From: Nocardia farcinica | GTDB lineage: Bacteria > Actinomycetota > Actinomycetes > Mycobacteriales > Mycobacteriaceae | Reading direction: 5' to 3' | Assembly (NCBI RefSeq): GCF_001182745.1 | Contig: NZ_LN868939.1 | Span: 2,593,930 to 2,657,929, forward strand | DNA length: 64,000 bases | Shown: positions 40,245 to 49,877 of the stretch, in pieces | Position numbering within the stretch: the stretch's first letter is position 1 | Layout of the letters: each line of letters opens with the position of its first letter | Notes under the pieces: model-generated | The model's input: only the letters and a program-made list of their open reading frames with translations | What the model was told of the DNA's origin: nothing | Databases searched by the model: none | Made by a program: the position numbers and the translations under genes

Positions 40245-40576
40245 GCACGTCCTACCCAGTGAAGGTAACCGTTGACCACGATGCAGGCGCTGCGTACGTG
40301 GAGTTTAGTGATCGTAAGGTGGCAAACACCATCGAGGTGACCCCGGACATCCAGGTGGACGTCGACGACATGAACATGGTAGTCGGAATCGAGCTGCTGA
40401 GTCTGACCGCTAACATCCCCATCACCGAACTCACCCGACGCTTCCACTTCCACTCAGAGATTCCGGAAAGGCTGCTGCGGCAGATCCGCCCCTCGGTGGG
40501 ATCCTTCGCCGCAGCGTTCAGCGCCGAGCCAGGGGCAAGCTCAGCAACCATGGGGCAGATCCAGCCGATCGGTTAG
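40241..40576 (+). CDS. DUF2283-like putative antitoxin
   Basis: 111 aa: MSTSYPVKVTVDHDAGAAYV, EFSDRKVANTIEVTPDIQVDVDDMNMVVGIELLSL is the DUF2283 core. The family is a small beta-rich antitoxin of the DUF4258 type. The last 40 residues are extra. ATG 40241 was chosen (AAGGGA upstream, ATGA overlap) over the earlier in-frame ATG 40223. Confidence 0.7.
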   Translation: MSTSYPVKVTVDHDAGAAYVEFSDRKVANTIEVTPDIQVDVDDMNMVVGIELLSLTANIPITELTRRFHFHSEIPERLLRQIRPSVGSFAAAFSAEPGASSATMGQIQPIG

Positions 40577-40626
40577 CTCCCGCGCCCTCACGGGGCGCTA
40601 GCCTCCCACAAACACAACACACCAAG

Positions 40627-40659
40627 CGAAGGCCGGACCTGATTCAGGTTCGGCCTTCG
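40627..40659 (+). terminator. Terminator closing the moron cassette
   Basis: CGAAGGCCG(GACCTGA)...(TCAGGTT)CGGCCTTCG forms a near-continuous 16-bp stem, followed by TCGTGTCC. It isolates the DUF4258/DUF2283 pair from the tape measure. Confidence 0.8.
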
Positions 40660-40742
40660 TCGTGTCCGCGTGACCACGCCGCGGACCCATCTTCCAACGC
40701 GCGCACTCGCGCGCCTCCCACACCTTCATAGGCGGTGCCCGC

Positions 40743-43700
40743 ATGGCGAACTGGCCGAGCTATAGCGCTGGGTCGGCGCGGCTGACGCTGCGCCCTCAAC
40801 TGGCAGCGACCTTCAAAGCCGACGTCAAGACACTGCTGAAGCCGATCAACGAGTCGCTGACGGTCACGGTGAAACCGCAGTTGATGCGGGGTTTCAAGAC
40901 TGACCTTCGGGAGAAGGTGAAGGCCGGCTCTCTCGGTGTCCGGATGGATGTCGAGGCGCGTGCGACCTTGGCGAAGGGGTTCCGCGCTGATCTGCGGACG
41001 AAGGTCAACGCAGCTGCGAAGGGCGTTGACGTGAAGGTCGGCGTGAACGTCGACACTAGCAACATCCGCTCGAAGATCCGGGGTTCGACTACCGGCATCA
41101 GGGCTATCAAGGTCCCGGTTGACGTTGATCTTGCCCGCGCTACTTCTCAGTTGGAGGCGTTTCGTGCGGCGCAGGCCGCGGTCCCGTTGACGATGAACGT
41201 GAACGTCGACACTGCTGCGGCGGTTGCCCAGCTGATGGCGCTCCGTTCGCTTGCGTCGGCTGTGGGGCAGGAGACTTCCGGTATTGGTGCGGGCGCGGTC
41301 GCAAGCGCGCGCCGTCGTCTCACCGGCGGGATCTTCACCCGGCCTATCCGTGCGATCCGCTTGCAGATCGAGATCGACCGGGCCAGCGTCGCACGCGCAG
41401 AAGCAGAAGTCGCCAACATCCGAGCACGACTCGAACAGGCACAGCGCAGCCACGGCGACGCCGTGGACCGTGCCCGCCTCGCCGAGGAGAGGTATCAAGA
41501 GGTACTTGCGAGGGCGTCGGCGACGGAATCCCAGCGCATGGCTGCTCTCCAAAGGCGAAACCGAGCGCTGAGAGATCAGGCAGACGCTCTCGGCCGCGTG
41601 TCCGGGCTGATGAACCAGCAGCGAGAAGCCGACGACAGGCTAGACCGGGCGCGGAGCGATCGGAACTCGTTCAGCCGCTTGTTCTCAGCGGGTATGTCGG
41701 GTCTCAACAGCGCGATCCTCGACGCCGCTCGCAACATGCTCTCGTTGAGCAACCTGACGAGCCTTGCCACCGTTGGTTTGGTCGCGCTGGCTGCCGTGTC
41801 TTTGGTGCCACTGCTTAGCCAACTGACTCAGGCGGCCGGTGTGATCGCACTGCTGCCTGCTGGTCTCTCCGCTGCGGTTGCCGCAGTCGCGACACTGGTC
41901 ATCGGATTCCAGGGCGTCGGCGACGCGTTCTCTGCCGCTGGCAAAGCTGCTGATTCCGCAGCCAAGGACGCTGAGTCGCGAGCGAAGAACATCGCCAACG
42001 CGCAGAAACAGCAGGCATCAGCCGCGAAGCAAGTGGAGCAGGCGAACCGTGGGATCGTCTCTGCCGAGCGGGGCGTGAAGAACGCCCAGGCCGCTACCTT
42101 GAAGGCACAGAAGGACCTCAATCGGGCGCGCAAGCAGGCAAAAGAAGATCTCGAAGACATCAATCGGGAACTCGGGCGGACCGCGTTGACGGAAGAGGCT
42201 GCCGCGCTGGCTGTTGCGTCCGCGCAGCAGCGCCTGTGGGAGACCTTCTCGGATCCGAACAGCACGGCGATAGATCGAGCCCAGGCGCAGCACGATGTCA
42301 AGCAGGCCCTCGCCGATCAGCAGGACACCATCCGCGAAAACCAGCGACTCGCCGAGAAGGCTGCCGAGGCCAACGCTCTCGGGGTTGAGGGGAGCGACCA
42401 AGTTGTTGCGGCGAAGGAAGCTGTAGCGGCGGCAGCTGACGCTGAGATGGATGCACAGCAGGCGCTGGCCGACGCGTACACGACGCTCGCGGACGCGCAA
42501 GCGACCTATGCGGAAGCATCTCAGGCTGTCACAGATGCGATGAATGAGTCATCCTCTGCGGCAGACGAATATGAGAAGGCGCTAGGGAAGTTGTCGCCGG
42601 CGGCGCGCGCGTTTGTCGAGCAGATGCTTGCGCTTCGCGGGCCCTACGGTGAGCTGCGACAGTTTGTTCAGGAGAAGCTGTTCGACCAGCTTGGTACTTC
42701 GATCTCGTCACTGGCAACGAATTACCTTCCCACACTTCGGGAAGGGCTGGGCGGCATCGCGAATGCGATCAACCAGGGGGTCCGTAAGGCTATTGCCGAC
42801 CTAGACACCGACGCGAACCGCCTGACGCTCGCCAACATCTTCGACAACGTCGAGGCTTCGGTGACCCCGTTCCTGAACGGTCTCAGCAACGTCCTGCAAG
42901 CGTTCTTGGCTCTTTCGGAAGTCGGTTCCGAGTTCATGCCTGGAGCCGCGAAGGGCTTTGAGGACGTGACGAAGAAGTTCAAGGACTGGGCAAACTCGGA
43001 CGAAGGCAAGTCGAAGTTCCGCAACTTCTTGCAGGAGTCGATCAAGACCTTCAAGGATCTCTGGAACATCGGCAAGCAAGTGTTTGCCCTGATTCAGAAT
43101 ATCTTCAGGGGCGCTGACGAGACCGGCGAGTCGTGGCTTACGTCGATTGCCGAAACGTTGAAGCGCTGGAACGAGAGCCTTTCGACGGAGGAGGGCCAGA
43201 AGAAGCTTCGGGACTTTTTCGATAATGTCCGCACCACGGTTGGCGCTATCACGACGATGATCTCTGCCGCGGCTGGGCTTATCGACAAGCTGAGCGCTTC
43301 GCCGCTGGGCGATGTGATGAGTGTCTTCGATGAGGACAAAAGTGCTGGGGAGAAGGCCAAGTCCGTCGGCGGCGGTCTCCTGCGAGGAGCCATTGGGTAC
43401 AGCCCTATCGGGCTGGTCTGGAACGCCACGGGCGCATCGGACAAGGTCAAGGAAGCCTGGTCGGGCTTTACGTCCGACTTCGACAAGGGCGCGGGAACCG
43501 TTATGGGCCGCCTGTACGAGATGGGGACTGGCTTCGCTGATTGGGCGACCAATGGCGAGGATTCGATCACTACTCGTATCGGTGGCGCGTTCAGCGGGTT
43601 TACCAGCAATCTGCCTGGCGTCAGCACGAAACTGGGCGAGTTCAGGGATGACGCGAGCGATAAGTTCAACACTTTCAAAAACACTGTTACGACGGTGTTT

Positions 43701-45827
43701 TCGACGCTCACAGGTCCGGAGGTGCTCGGGAAGTTCAAGTCCGAGCTAAACACTCTGCCGGGCTTTTTCGATGGTTTGGTGCTCGGTATCGCGCGCGCCT
43801 GGTCGAATGTGTCCTCGGCGCTTCAGGGACCGATCAACACGGTGATCGACACCCTGAACAGCTTCGGCGACATCTGGAACCGGGTGGCCAAGAAGTTGGG
43901 GCTGCCGGAGTGGGAGCCGATCGACCATGTCGGCGTGACCGGTCAGACCGGCACGTTCGACAAGCCGCTGGTGGGCGCCCGAGCGATGGGCGGTCCTGGT
44001 GGCCCGGTTCATGGCCCCGGTAACGGCAAGGACGACCGGGCCGGGCTGTATCGGTTGTCGCGCGGCGAGCATGTGTGGACTGCCGACGAGGTGCGTGCTG
44101 CTGGCGGGCACGAGGCGATGTACCGGATGCGTCGGACGGTGCTCAAGGGCGGCGGCACTCAGGCGAAGCCTGATGGTCCGCTCCCCGGTTACCGCGACGG
44201 CGGCATCGTCCAAACCAGCGATCCGCTGGACCCGATCCAGGTGCATTTGTGGGATCTGGTGCGCAACGCGATCCCTGGCGCGATCCTCACCTCGGCGAAG
44301 CGCTTCGTGGATGTCGGGTCCGGCTACGACCTGCACATGCAGGGCAAGGCCATCGACCTCGGCGGCCCGATGAAGGAGATTGCCCGTTGGATCTACAACA
44401 CCTACCCCCAGAGCGCGGAGTTGATCCACTGGCCGCTCGACGGCTGGCAGAACCTCGATGAAGGCCGACCCTTCGATTTCGGGTCGGGAACGAACGAACA
44501 ACACCGCGACCATGTCCATTGGGCCGCAAACGATTTCCTGACCGAAATGTCGGAGGACGACAAGAGGTCGCTGTTCGATCGGGTTCGTGCCGGTATCGGC
44601 GGCCTGGTGTCGAGTGGCCGCAGCTTGATGATCGACAACCTGTTGGCGAAGCCGCTGCGCGGCCTGGCCGACCAGGTGCCGGTGTTCGACCAGTTGGGCG
44701 AGTTCGGTCAGATGCCGCGGGCTTTCGCACGCAAGATGGCCGACGCTGTCATCGGCTGGGTCACGTCACGGTTGGGCGGCGAGTCCGGCGGCGGCGTGGT
44801 CGATTATGACCCGGCGTGGGGTGTTGAGCACTGGCGGGAGATGGCGAAAGAAGCCATGCGCCGGGTCGGATTCAACGCCGACGACGAAAACCAGGTCAAC
44901 GCCATGCTGGCGCAGATCAAGTCGGAGTCCGGCGGTAACCCAAATATCGCTCAGCAGATCGTGGACGTCAACGGCACCGGCGAAGCCGCGGGTGTCGGCC
45001 TGTTGCAGATCATCCCGGGCACGTATGAGGCGTATCGGGATCCTGAGCTGCCGAACAACCGCCGCGACCCTTTCAGCAACATGGTCGCGGCGTTGCGCTA
45101 CTACAAAGCGCGGTACGGCATGGACCTCACCACCATGTGGGGCAAGGGCCACGGCTACGACCAGGGCGGCATCTTCCCGCACGGCACATGGGGATTCAAC
45201 GCCTCCGGCCTGCCGGAAGCAGTGCTCACGAACCCGCAGTGGCGCCTGTTCGAGCAGTTCATTCGGCAGATGCCGGGCATGGAGCAGAAGCTGCAAGCCC
45301 TGCCGCAGCCGGTACCGGGACAGATGGCGCCGCTGCCGCAGCCGATGGGCGGCGGCACCAGCGCCGACGGCACGCCCGGAACGTACGGGGTTCCGGTCAA
45401 TCCTGGTGTCGACACCCTGGAAATCGTCGGCAACAAGGCCCGCGAGCGGTACACCAGCGCGCTCAAGACCGGGTTCGATGGCTTGATTTCCTCGACGCTG
45501 GATCCGCTCGGCCTTCCCGACCCGCGGAGCCTGATCCCGTCCGAGGTGACTGAGTACGGCAAGACCCTGGATGCCTGGCATCAGGCGCGTATCGCGTCCG
45601 CGCAGGCTTCGGGCGCGCTCGCCCAGTCGGGGTACCAGGCGGCGCCGGCACCGGCCGCGACCGCGAATCAGGTGATCCAGTCCGGCGGCTCCGGCACCGA
45701 GTTGGCGACCTACGACTACTCCACCCACATCACGATCCAGACGCGCGACGTTGATGAGGGGTACCGGAAGGCGCAGCAAATGGCTGACTTGCGCGCTATC
45801 CAGCACACTGGCACTGCAAGGGGCTAA
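40743..45827 (+). CDS. Tape measure protein with two cell-wall hydrolase domains
   Basis: 1694 aa, implying a long non-contractile tail. Residues about 200-310 and 400-600 are coiled coil, and about 335-385 a hydrophobic pore-like segment (TVGLVALAAVSLVPLLSQLT, AAVAAVATLVIGF). Residues about 1165-1260 resemble an M15-type DD-peptidase (VDVGSGYDLHMQGKAIDLGG, HRDHVHWAAN). Residues about 1388-1470 are a lytic transglycosylase (MLAQIKSESGGNP, GVGLLQIIPGTYEAY). The two would open peptidoglycan for DNA entry. Preceded by the moron cassette rather than by gpGT directly. Confidence 0.9.
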   Translation: MANWPSYSAGSARLTLRPQLAATFKADVKTLLKPINESLTVTVKPQLMRGFKTDLREKVKAGSLGVRMDVEARATLAKGFRADLRTKVNAAAKGVDVKVGVNVDTSNIRSKIRGSTTGIRAIKVPVDVDLARATSQLEAFRAAQAAVPLTMNVNVDTAAAVAQLMALRSLASAVGQETSGIGAGAVASARRRLTGGIFTRPIRAIRLQIEIDRASVARAEAEVANIRARLEQAQRSHGDAVDRARLAEERYQEVLARASATESQRMAALQRRNRALRDQADALGRVSGLMNQQREADDRLDRARSDRNSFSRLFSAGMSGLNSAILDAARNMLSLSNLTSLATVGLVALAAVSLVPLLSQLTQAAGVIALLPAGLSAAVAAVATLVIGFQGVGDAFSAAGKAADSAAKDAESRAKNIANAQKQQASAAKQVEQANRGIVSAERGVKNAQAATLKAQKDLNRARKQAKEDLEDINRELGRTALTEEAAALAVASAQQRLWETFSDPNSTAIDRAQAQHDVKQALADQQDTIRENQRLAEKAAEANALGVEGSDQVVAAKEAVAAAADAEMDAQQALADAYTTLADAQATYAEASQAVTDAMNESSSAADEYEKALGKLSPAARAFVEQMLALRGPYGELRQFVQEKLFDQLGTSISSLATNYLPTLREGLGGIANAINQGVRKAIADLDTDANRLTLANIFDNVEASVTPFLNGLSNVLQAFLALSEVGSEFMPGAAKGFEDVTKKFKDWANSDEGKSKFRNFLQESIKTFKDLWNIGKQVFALIQNIFRGADETGESWLTSIAETLKRWNESLSTEEGQKKLRDFFDNVRTTVGAITTMISAAAGLIDKLSASPLGDVMSVFDEDKSAGEKAKSVGGGLLRGAIGYSPIGLVWNATGASDKVKEAWSGFTSDFDKGAGTVMGRLYEMGTGFADWATNGEDSITTRIGGAFSGFTSNLPGVSTKLGEFRDDASDKFNTFKNTVTTVFSTLTGPEVLGKFKSELNTLPGFFDGLVLGIARAWSNVSSALQGPINTVIDTLNSFGDIWNRVAKKLGLPEWEPIDHVGVTGQTGTFDKPLVGARAMGGPGGPVHGPGNGKDDRAGLYRLSRGEHVWTADEVRAAGGHEAMYRMRRTVLKGGGTQAKPDGPLPGYRDGGIVQTSDPLDPIQVHLWDLVRNAIPGAILTSAKRFVDVGSGYDLHMQGKAIDLGGPMKEIARWIYNTYPQSAELIHWPLDGWQNLDEGRPFDFGSGTNEQHRDHVHWAANDFLTEMSEDDKRSLFDRVRAGIGGLVSSGRSLMIDNLLAKPLRGLADQVPVFDQLGEFGQMPRAFARKMADAVIGWVTSRLGGESGGGVVDYDPAWGVEHWREMAKEAMRRVGFNADDENQVNAMLAQIKSESGGNPNIAQQIVDVNGTGEAAGVGLLQIIPGTYEAYRDPELPNNRRDPFSNMVAALRYYKARYGMDLTTMWGKGHGYDQGGIFPHGTWGFNASGLPEAVLTNPQWRLFEQFIRQMPGMEQKLQALPQPVPGQMAPLPQPMGGGTSADGTPGTYGVPVNPGVDTLEIVGNKARERYTSALKTGFDGLISSTLDPLGLPDPRSLIPSEVTEYGKTLDAWHQARIASAQASGALAQSGYQAAPAPAATANQVIQSGGSGTELATYDYSTHITIQTRDVDEGYRKAQQMADLRAIQHTGTARG

Positions 45828-45835
45828 TCACGTTG

Positions 45836-46762
45836 ATGTGGGAATCTGCCCGCGTCGAATTCTTCGGTCCTGACGGCTCGCATTTCATCGTCAATGGCGC
45901 GGGTGCGTCGCGGAAACTCTTTCTGTCCCCGGACATCAAAGGGATCTACGACGCACCCGTCCAGACGCGACGGAAGTCGAGCGCGTTCCAGAAGGGTTCG
46001 ACCTACCTGGGCAAATCATACAAAGAGCGGCGCATCACCTTCGGTGTCGACATCAAAGGCGACACGCCGGAGGAATGGCAACAGCTACAGGACGACTGGA
46101 ATTCTATATGGGATTACGAACCTGACCCGTGGGATCCAGACTCGACGCTGACGAAAATGTCGATCACGACCCCGATCTCGGGGACGCGCAGCCTATGGCT
46201 GGCGAAAGACGACACGGTCGAATTCGAGTCGAAACACGATCCACACATCACACGCTCGTCGCGTGTGCCGATGGCCGTCGTAGCGGACCAGCCCTTCTTC
46301 TTCGAAGACAAATGGGAGAACAGCCCGTACGACTATTTCGAGACCGGCTCGGCCGGAACCTCGGAAGGGTTCGTCACCATTTCCAACCCCTGCGATCAGC
46401 CGATCTGGCTGCAATGGGTGGTCACCCGCGGCAAGTGGACGCTTCCTGACTTCTCCTGGAGAGGGAAGAAGCACCATCGAGTGCCGGGCGGGGAATGGGC
46501 AAACCGGAAGATCACCCTGCCTGAATTGACCGCACTGGAAGGCGGCGCCCGGATCACTCTCTACCGGGACAAACTTCAGGTCCGCGACTTCGCGGGCACC
46601 AATCTGGCAGGCCGCATGAACGGCATCTCATTCGAGCATGTCGTCCCACCGAAAACCCCGGAAACCAATCTCCCGGTCAAGGTTGAAAACGCGCCGGTCG
46701 GCGGCGGCCGTGTCGAAGTCTACTGCCAGCGACGCTGGGGCCACGCATGGGAGAGCCGATGA
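45836..46762 (+). CDS. Distal tail protein
   Basis: 308 aa. RRITFGVDIKGDTPEEWQQLQDDWNSIWDYEPDPWDPDSTL, then PFFFEDKWENSPYDYFETGS and NPCDQPIWLQWVVT, as in actinophage Dit-like minor tail proteins. ATG 45836, with TTG 45833 as alternative (AAGGGG upstream). The stop overlaps the next ATG. Confidence 0.8.
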   Translation: MWESARVEFFGPDGSHFIVNGAGASRKLFLSPDIKGIYDAPVQTRRKSSAFQKGSTYLGKSYKERRITFGVDIKGDTPEEWQQLQDDWNSIWDYEPDPWDPDSTLTKMSITTPISGTRSLWLAKDDTVEFESKHDPHITRSSRVPMAVVADQPFFFEDKWENSPYDYFETGSAGTSEGFVTISNPCDQPIWLQWVVTRGKWTLPDFSWRGKKHHRVPGGEWANRKITLPELTALEGGARITLYRDKLQVRDFAGTNLAGRMNGISFEHVVPPKTPETNLPVKVENAPVGGGRVEVYCQRRWGHAWESR

Positions 46763-48486
46763 CCGATCTGCTCGAACTCTCCCTCGAAGAACAGTGCCGC
46801 GCGATCTGGGAAGCCACTCTCGCCGCGGAAGAAGCCGACCGACGCGCGCGCCTGGTACCGCCGAAGGTCCGTATCTGGAACGGCGACTGGAAGCTGGTCG
46901 GCACACTGGATTCGGAGTACTCGGCCAGCTTCACCTGGCTCGACAACGAGGTCGGTCCCGGGCTCACCGAAATACCGATCGACGACCCGCTGGCGAAGTG
47001 GATCTGGCAGGTAGCGCCTCGCGTCGGCCGCGGGGAGAAGCTGCACGTTTTCATCACCGTCGACAAAGACGGTGCCCGCTGGTCCGGCAGGCTGCACGAC
47101 CACACTGTTGAAAAAAGAGACGACGGCACCTGGGTATTGGTTGTGCGTTGGCTGCACGACCTTTCCGCGCTGGAGTACTACCTCGCTTGGTGTAACCCGT
47201 TTCTACCGGCCTTCGTGCAATTTCCGCGCGTCTTCTTTCTGGCCGGTCCCTCGATTTGGGGTCTGAAAACAGCGCTGTTTTTGAATCTGATGCGCGAAAA
47301 TGTCACGAACAATTTCGCGCTGCCAGACGACCCCATGAATCATGTGACGGCGCCGGCGACGCTCATGTCCAACTGGCCTGTCGTGGTCAAACCGACGACC
47401 TTCGCCGAGGACATGATGGCCGGCACGATCTGGTCTGTCCCCAACAGCCGCTTCAAGCGCTGGGTCGACATGGCGAAAGACATCCTGGAAGATGCCCAGC
47501 TGTCTATCCAGGTCCGACGTTTCATAGCAGGCGAAGACGAACAGCCCATCGAGGGGCAAACACTCCGTAACGGTTGCCTGGTGGTCGACATTGTCGACAA
47601 ATCCGGCTACTACACCGACACCAGTAATGGCGGTGACCCTTTCCTCGGGTTGAAACGCACGTTCGCGCAGTGGGCCGAAGACTTCATCGACGTTTTCGAA
47701 GAAGATGTCGTCTCACCCACCGTACCCGATTCCTACAAGGTTCCCGGTCTACGCCTGACCGACAAGACCTGCCCTTACGTGATCTACCTGGAGGGCGAAG
47801 AAACCGGGATCGAGTCGAGCAAGTTCACCTTCACACCGTCCACGGCGCGGCAAATCGTAGCGGGCGGGCACTCATTCCCGTTCGTGAACGAGCTGATCTC
47901 CGCGACCATTCAGACGGTGGGCGATCTGATTGCCGCGATGGTTTTCATTCCGCCCATCGGTGGTGCGGTGGACGCCGTCGCTCAGGTTTTCTACTGGGAC
48001 ACCATAGCCGCCTGGTTCAACGTCGAAAGTGGTGGCCGCAAATCAAAAGGCGGATGGGCGGCACCATTCGAAGTGTTGGCTTCCGGGTCGGACCGCGCCT
48101 ACACGCTGGAAATGCTGCTGTCGATCCGGAAGGCCCTGCACGAAACCCGGTCTTGGTTCAGTCACGAAATCAATATTCGTGACGGTGCCCCGTGGTTCAT
48201 CGGCGACCAGGGTAAAGGCCACTTTTTCATCGGCGACCGCATTGGTGCACAGGTCATCGGATCGCAGGTGGCAGGCCACGGCCCCACCACCCTGTATGTC
48301 GACGACCACACCATCTACGTGGACCGTGTGCGGGAGCTGACGCTGGCGTGGGATCGCGAATCCCCGCCGGAATGGAAGCCGGTCATCGGCGAGAAGGAAA
48401 AGAACAAGGACCGCGGTCAGCGCGCTTTGGCAATGGTCGCCGAACTCGGCTCGCTGGTGCAGCAACTCGCTGTGCACGGCCGATAG
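46759..48486 (+). CDS. Gp37-like minor tail protein (tail-associated, 575 aa)
   Basis: Conserved in actinophages as the ReqiPepy6 gp37-like minor tail protein, following Dit. Notable segments: APEVRIWNGDWKLVG-like KVRIWNGDWKLVGTLDSEYS, HDHTVEKRDDGTWVLVVRWL, PSTARQIVAGGHSFPFVNEL and IGDRIGAQVIGSQVAGHGPT. Probably part of the baseplate hub. ATG 46759 in an ATGA overlap. Confidence 0.8.
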   Translation: MTDLLELSLEEQCRAIWEATLAAEEADRRARLVPPKVRIWNGDWKLVGTLDSEYSASFTWLDNEVGPGLTEIPIDDPLAKWIWQVAPRVGRGEKLHVFITVDKDGARWSGRLHDHTVEKRDDGTWVLVVRWLHDLSALEYYLAWCNPFLPAFVQFPRVFFLAGPSIWGLKTALFLNLMRENVTNNFALPDDPMNHVTAPATLMSNWPVVVKPTTFAEDMMAGTIWSVPNSRFKRWVDMAKDILEDAQLSIQVRRFIAGEDEQPIEGQTLRNGCLVVDIVDKSGYYTDTSNGGDPFLGLKRTFAQWAEDFIDVFEEDVVSPTVPDSYKVPGLRLTDKTCPYVIYLEGEETGIESSKFTFTPSTARQIVAGGHSFPFVNELISATIQTVGDLIAAMVFIPPIGGAVDAVAQVFYWDTIAAWFNVESGGRKSKGGWAAPFEVLASGSDRAYTLEMLLSIRKALHETRSWFSHEINIRDGAPWFIGDQGKGHFFIGDRIGAQVIGSQVAGHGPTTLYVDDHTIYVDRVRELTLAWDRESPPEWKPVIGEKEKNKDRGQRALAMVAELGSLVQQLAVHGR

Positions 48487-48495
48487 TCCAGGAGA

Positions 48496-49140
48496 TCAGG
48501 CCGCGTCCTTGTGGCTCTCACCGAGGATCGCCAAGCGTGCTGTCGGGGTGCTTACTCCATAACGCTCTGCGATCTCTCGGTAGATCATGCCTTGCGCTCG
48601 CAGGTCCCGCATGGCGGCGACGGTCTCTGGGGCGAGCTTCTTGCCCTTGTGGGTGCCGAAGGAATCGCCACGCTGTTCGCGGTACCTCCGGTTGGAATCT
48701 GCTTGCTTGCAGGCGATGCAGCGGCGCCCGCCGTTCTTCATGATGCGTGTGTTCTCGGGCGTGTACTCGTGGCCCTGGGCGCAATGGGTCTTGTTGAGCT
48801 GCCAGTTGGTGCCGTGAAGAAGCTTGTCGGCCGCATTGCCAGACGGCGTGTCCCACCGAATGTTGCTGACCTGGTTGTTCGACTTGACGCCGTCGTTGTG
48901 ACACGCGTGATAACTCGGGTCGGTGGGTTCGCCGTGGAAGGCAAGCGCCACAAGACGGTTCACCGTCTGAGTCGTGGCCTTCCCGCCTCGTCTGAGGCTG
49001 ACGGTCACATAGCCGCCATTGTTGGTCCGCGTACCGAGAATGCGTTGTTTGCCGCTCCGGTTCGATCGAATTCGACCGAACGAGCTTGCTTCGTATCGAC
49101 CATCGAATCCAGGGATGCACATCCAAATCTCCGCCTGCAC
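48496..49140 (-). CDS. NUMOD4-HNH homing endonuclease
   Basis: 214 aa. NUMOD4 at the N-terminus (EIWMCIPGFDGRYEASSFGRIRS), the HNH core HACHNDGVKSNNQVSNIRWDT with a CxxC-type zinc site at THCAQGH...CIACKQ, and a C-terminal HTH (IYREIAERYGVSTPTARLAI). Free-standing HNH genes of this type cut alleles lacking them and so spread among phages. It runs antisense to the tail genes, between two that should be contiguous. GTG start preserves the conserved Trp. Confidence 0.9.
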   Translation of the reverse strand: MQAEIWMCIPGFDGRYEASSFGRIRSNRSGKQRILGTRTNNGGYVTVSLRRGGKATTQTVNRLVALAFHGEPTDPSYHACHNDGVKSNNQVSNIRWDTPSGNAADKLLHGTNWQLNKTHCAQGHEYTPENTRIMKNGGRRCIACKQADSNRRYREQRGDSFGTHKGKKLAPETVAAMRDLRAQGMIYREIAERYGVSTPTARLAILGESHKDAA

Positions 49141-49166
49141 GAGACAATTATACGGGGCAATCGCAA

Positions 49167-49877
49167 ATGGGTAAATCCAAGAATCCTATCGAAGCTGAAG
49201 CTGAAGCTGAAATCGACCAGTCGCCGCACCTTAAGCCGGGCGAGTTTCCTGAACACCACCTGGTAAACCACAACTGCCCTGAAGAAGCGTTTCTCTGGAT
49301 GTTCAGTGGACTGCCCGGAATGAAGGGCGCGCCGCTGCCGTTCCCAGTCGAGTACCTGAGAGAGGTCTCACGACGCCTCTGGGACTGCGGTGCCAGGCCG
49401 ATGGATTCAACCGTTCCGCCCGAACGCAAGATCAAGTACCAGAAGCCGCGGAACACGGACCCGCACTGGCTGGTGTCGCCGGGTGTGTGGGAGCCGATCG
49501 ACGCCCCTGACCGGTCGGCACTCGACTTGAAAGAGTTCGTCGCATCGCTGCCGCAGGACACCCGCCGTCAGCTGGCCGAGGCGCTCGGCTTCGGTCCGGA
49601 CGTTGTCCCGTCGAATGAGCAGCTCGTCGACAGCGTGACGGGGGAGGGGCCGCGCGGCCCGAAGACCGGCCCGGTGACCAGTGACGGCGCATACGTGACC
49701 AATGTGCCGGTTCGCGATCCTGGCTGGAATCCGTGCGCGCACACCGTCGACGAGGTTCTGGAGTACCTGGAAACCGTCGACGACGCAGAGCGCGAGCGGG
49801 TGCTCATGGTCGAGCGGCACCTGTCCAAGAAGCCCCGCAAATCCATTCTTTCCAAGTACCCGGAGGTGGGCGTCTGA
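49167..49877 (+). CDS. Conserved minor tail/structural protein, 236 aa
   Basis: ATG 49167 gives MGKSKNPIEAEAEAEIDQSP, then NHNCPEEAFLWMFSGLPGM, KYQKPRNTDPHWLVSPGVW and VDEVLEYLETVDDAERERVLMVERHLSKKPR. The C-terminal VLxxLx...ERERVLxxE segment is widespread in Nocardia and Rhodococcus phage tail operons. It abuts the HNH gene and ends overlapping the endolysin start. Confidence 0.65.
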   Translation: MGKSKNPIEAEAEAEIDQSPHLKPGEFPEHHLVNHNCPEEAFLWMFSGLPGMKGAPLPFPVEYLREVSRRLWDCGARPMDSTVPPERKIKYQKPRNTDPHWLVSPGVWEPIDAPDRSALDLKEFVASLPQDTRRQLAEALGFGPDVVPSNEQLVDSVTGEGPRGPKTGPVTSDGAYVTNVPVRDPGWNPCAHTVDEVLEYLETVDDAERERVLMVERHLSKKPRKSILSKYPEVGV

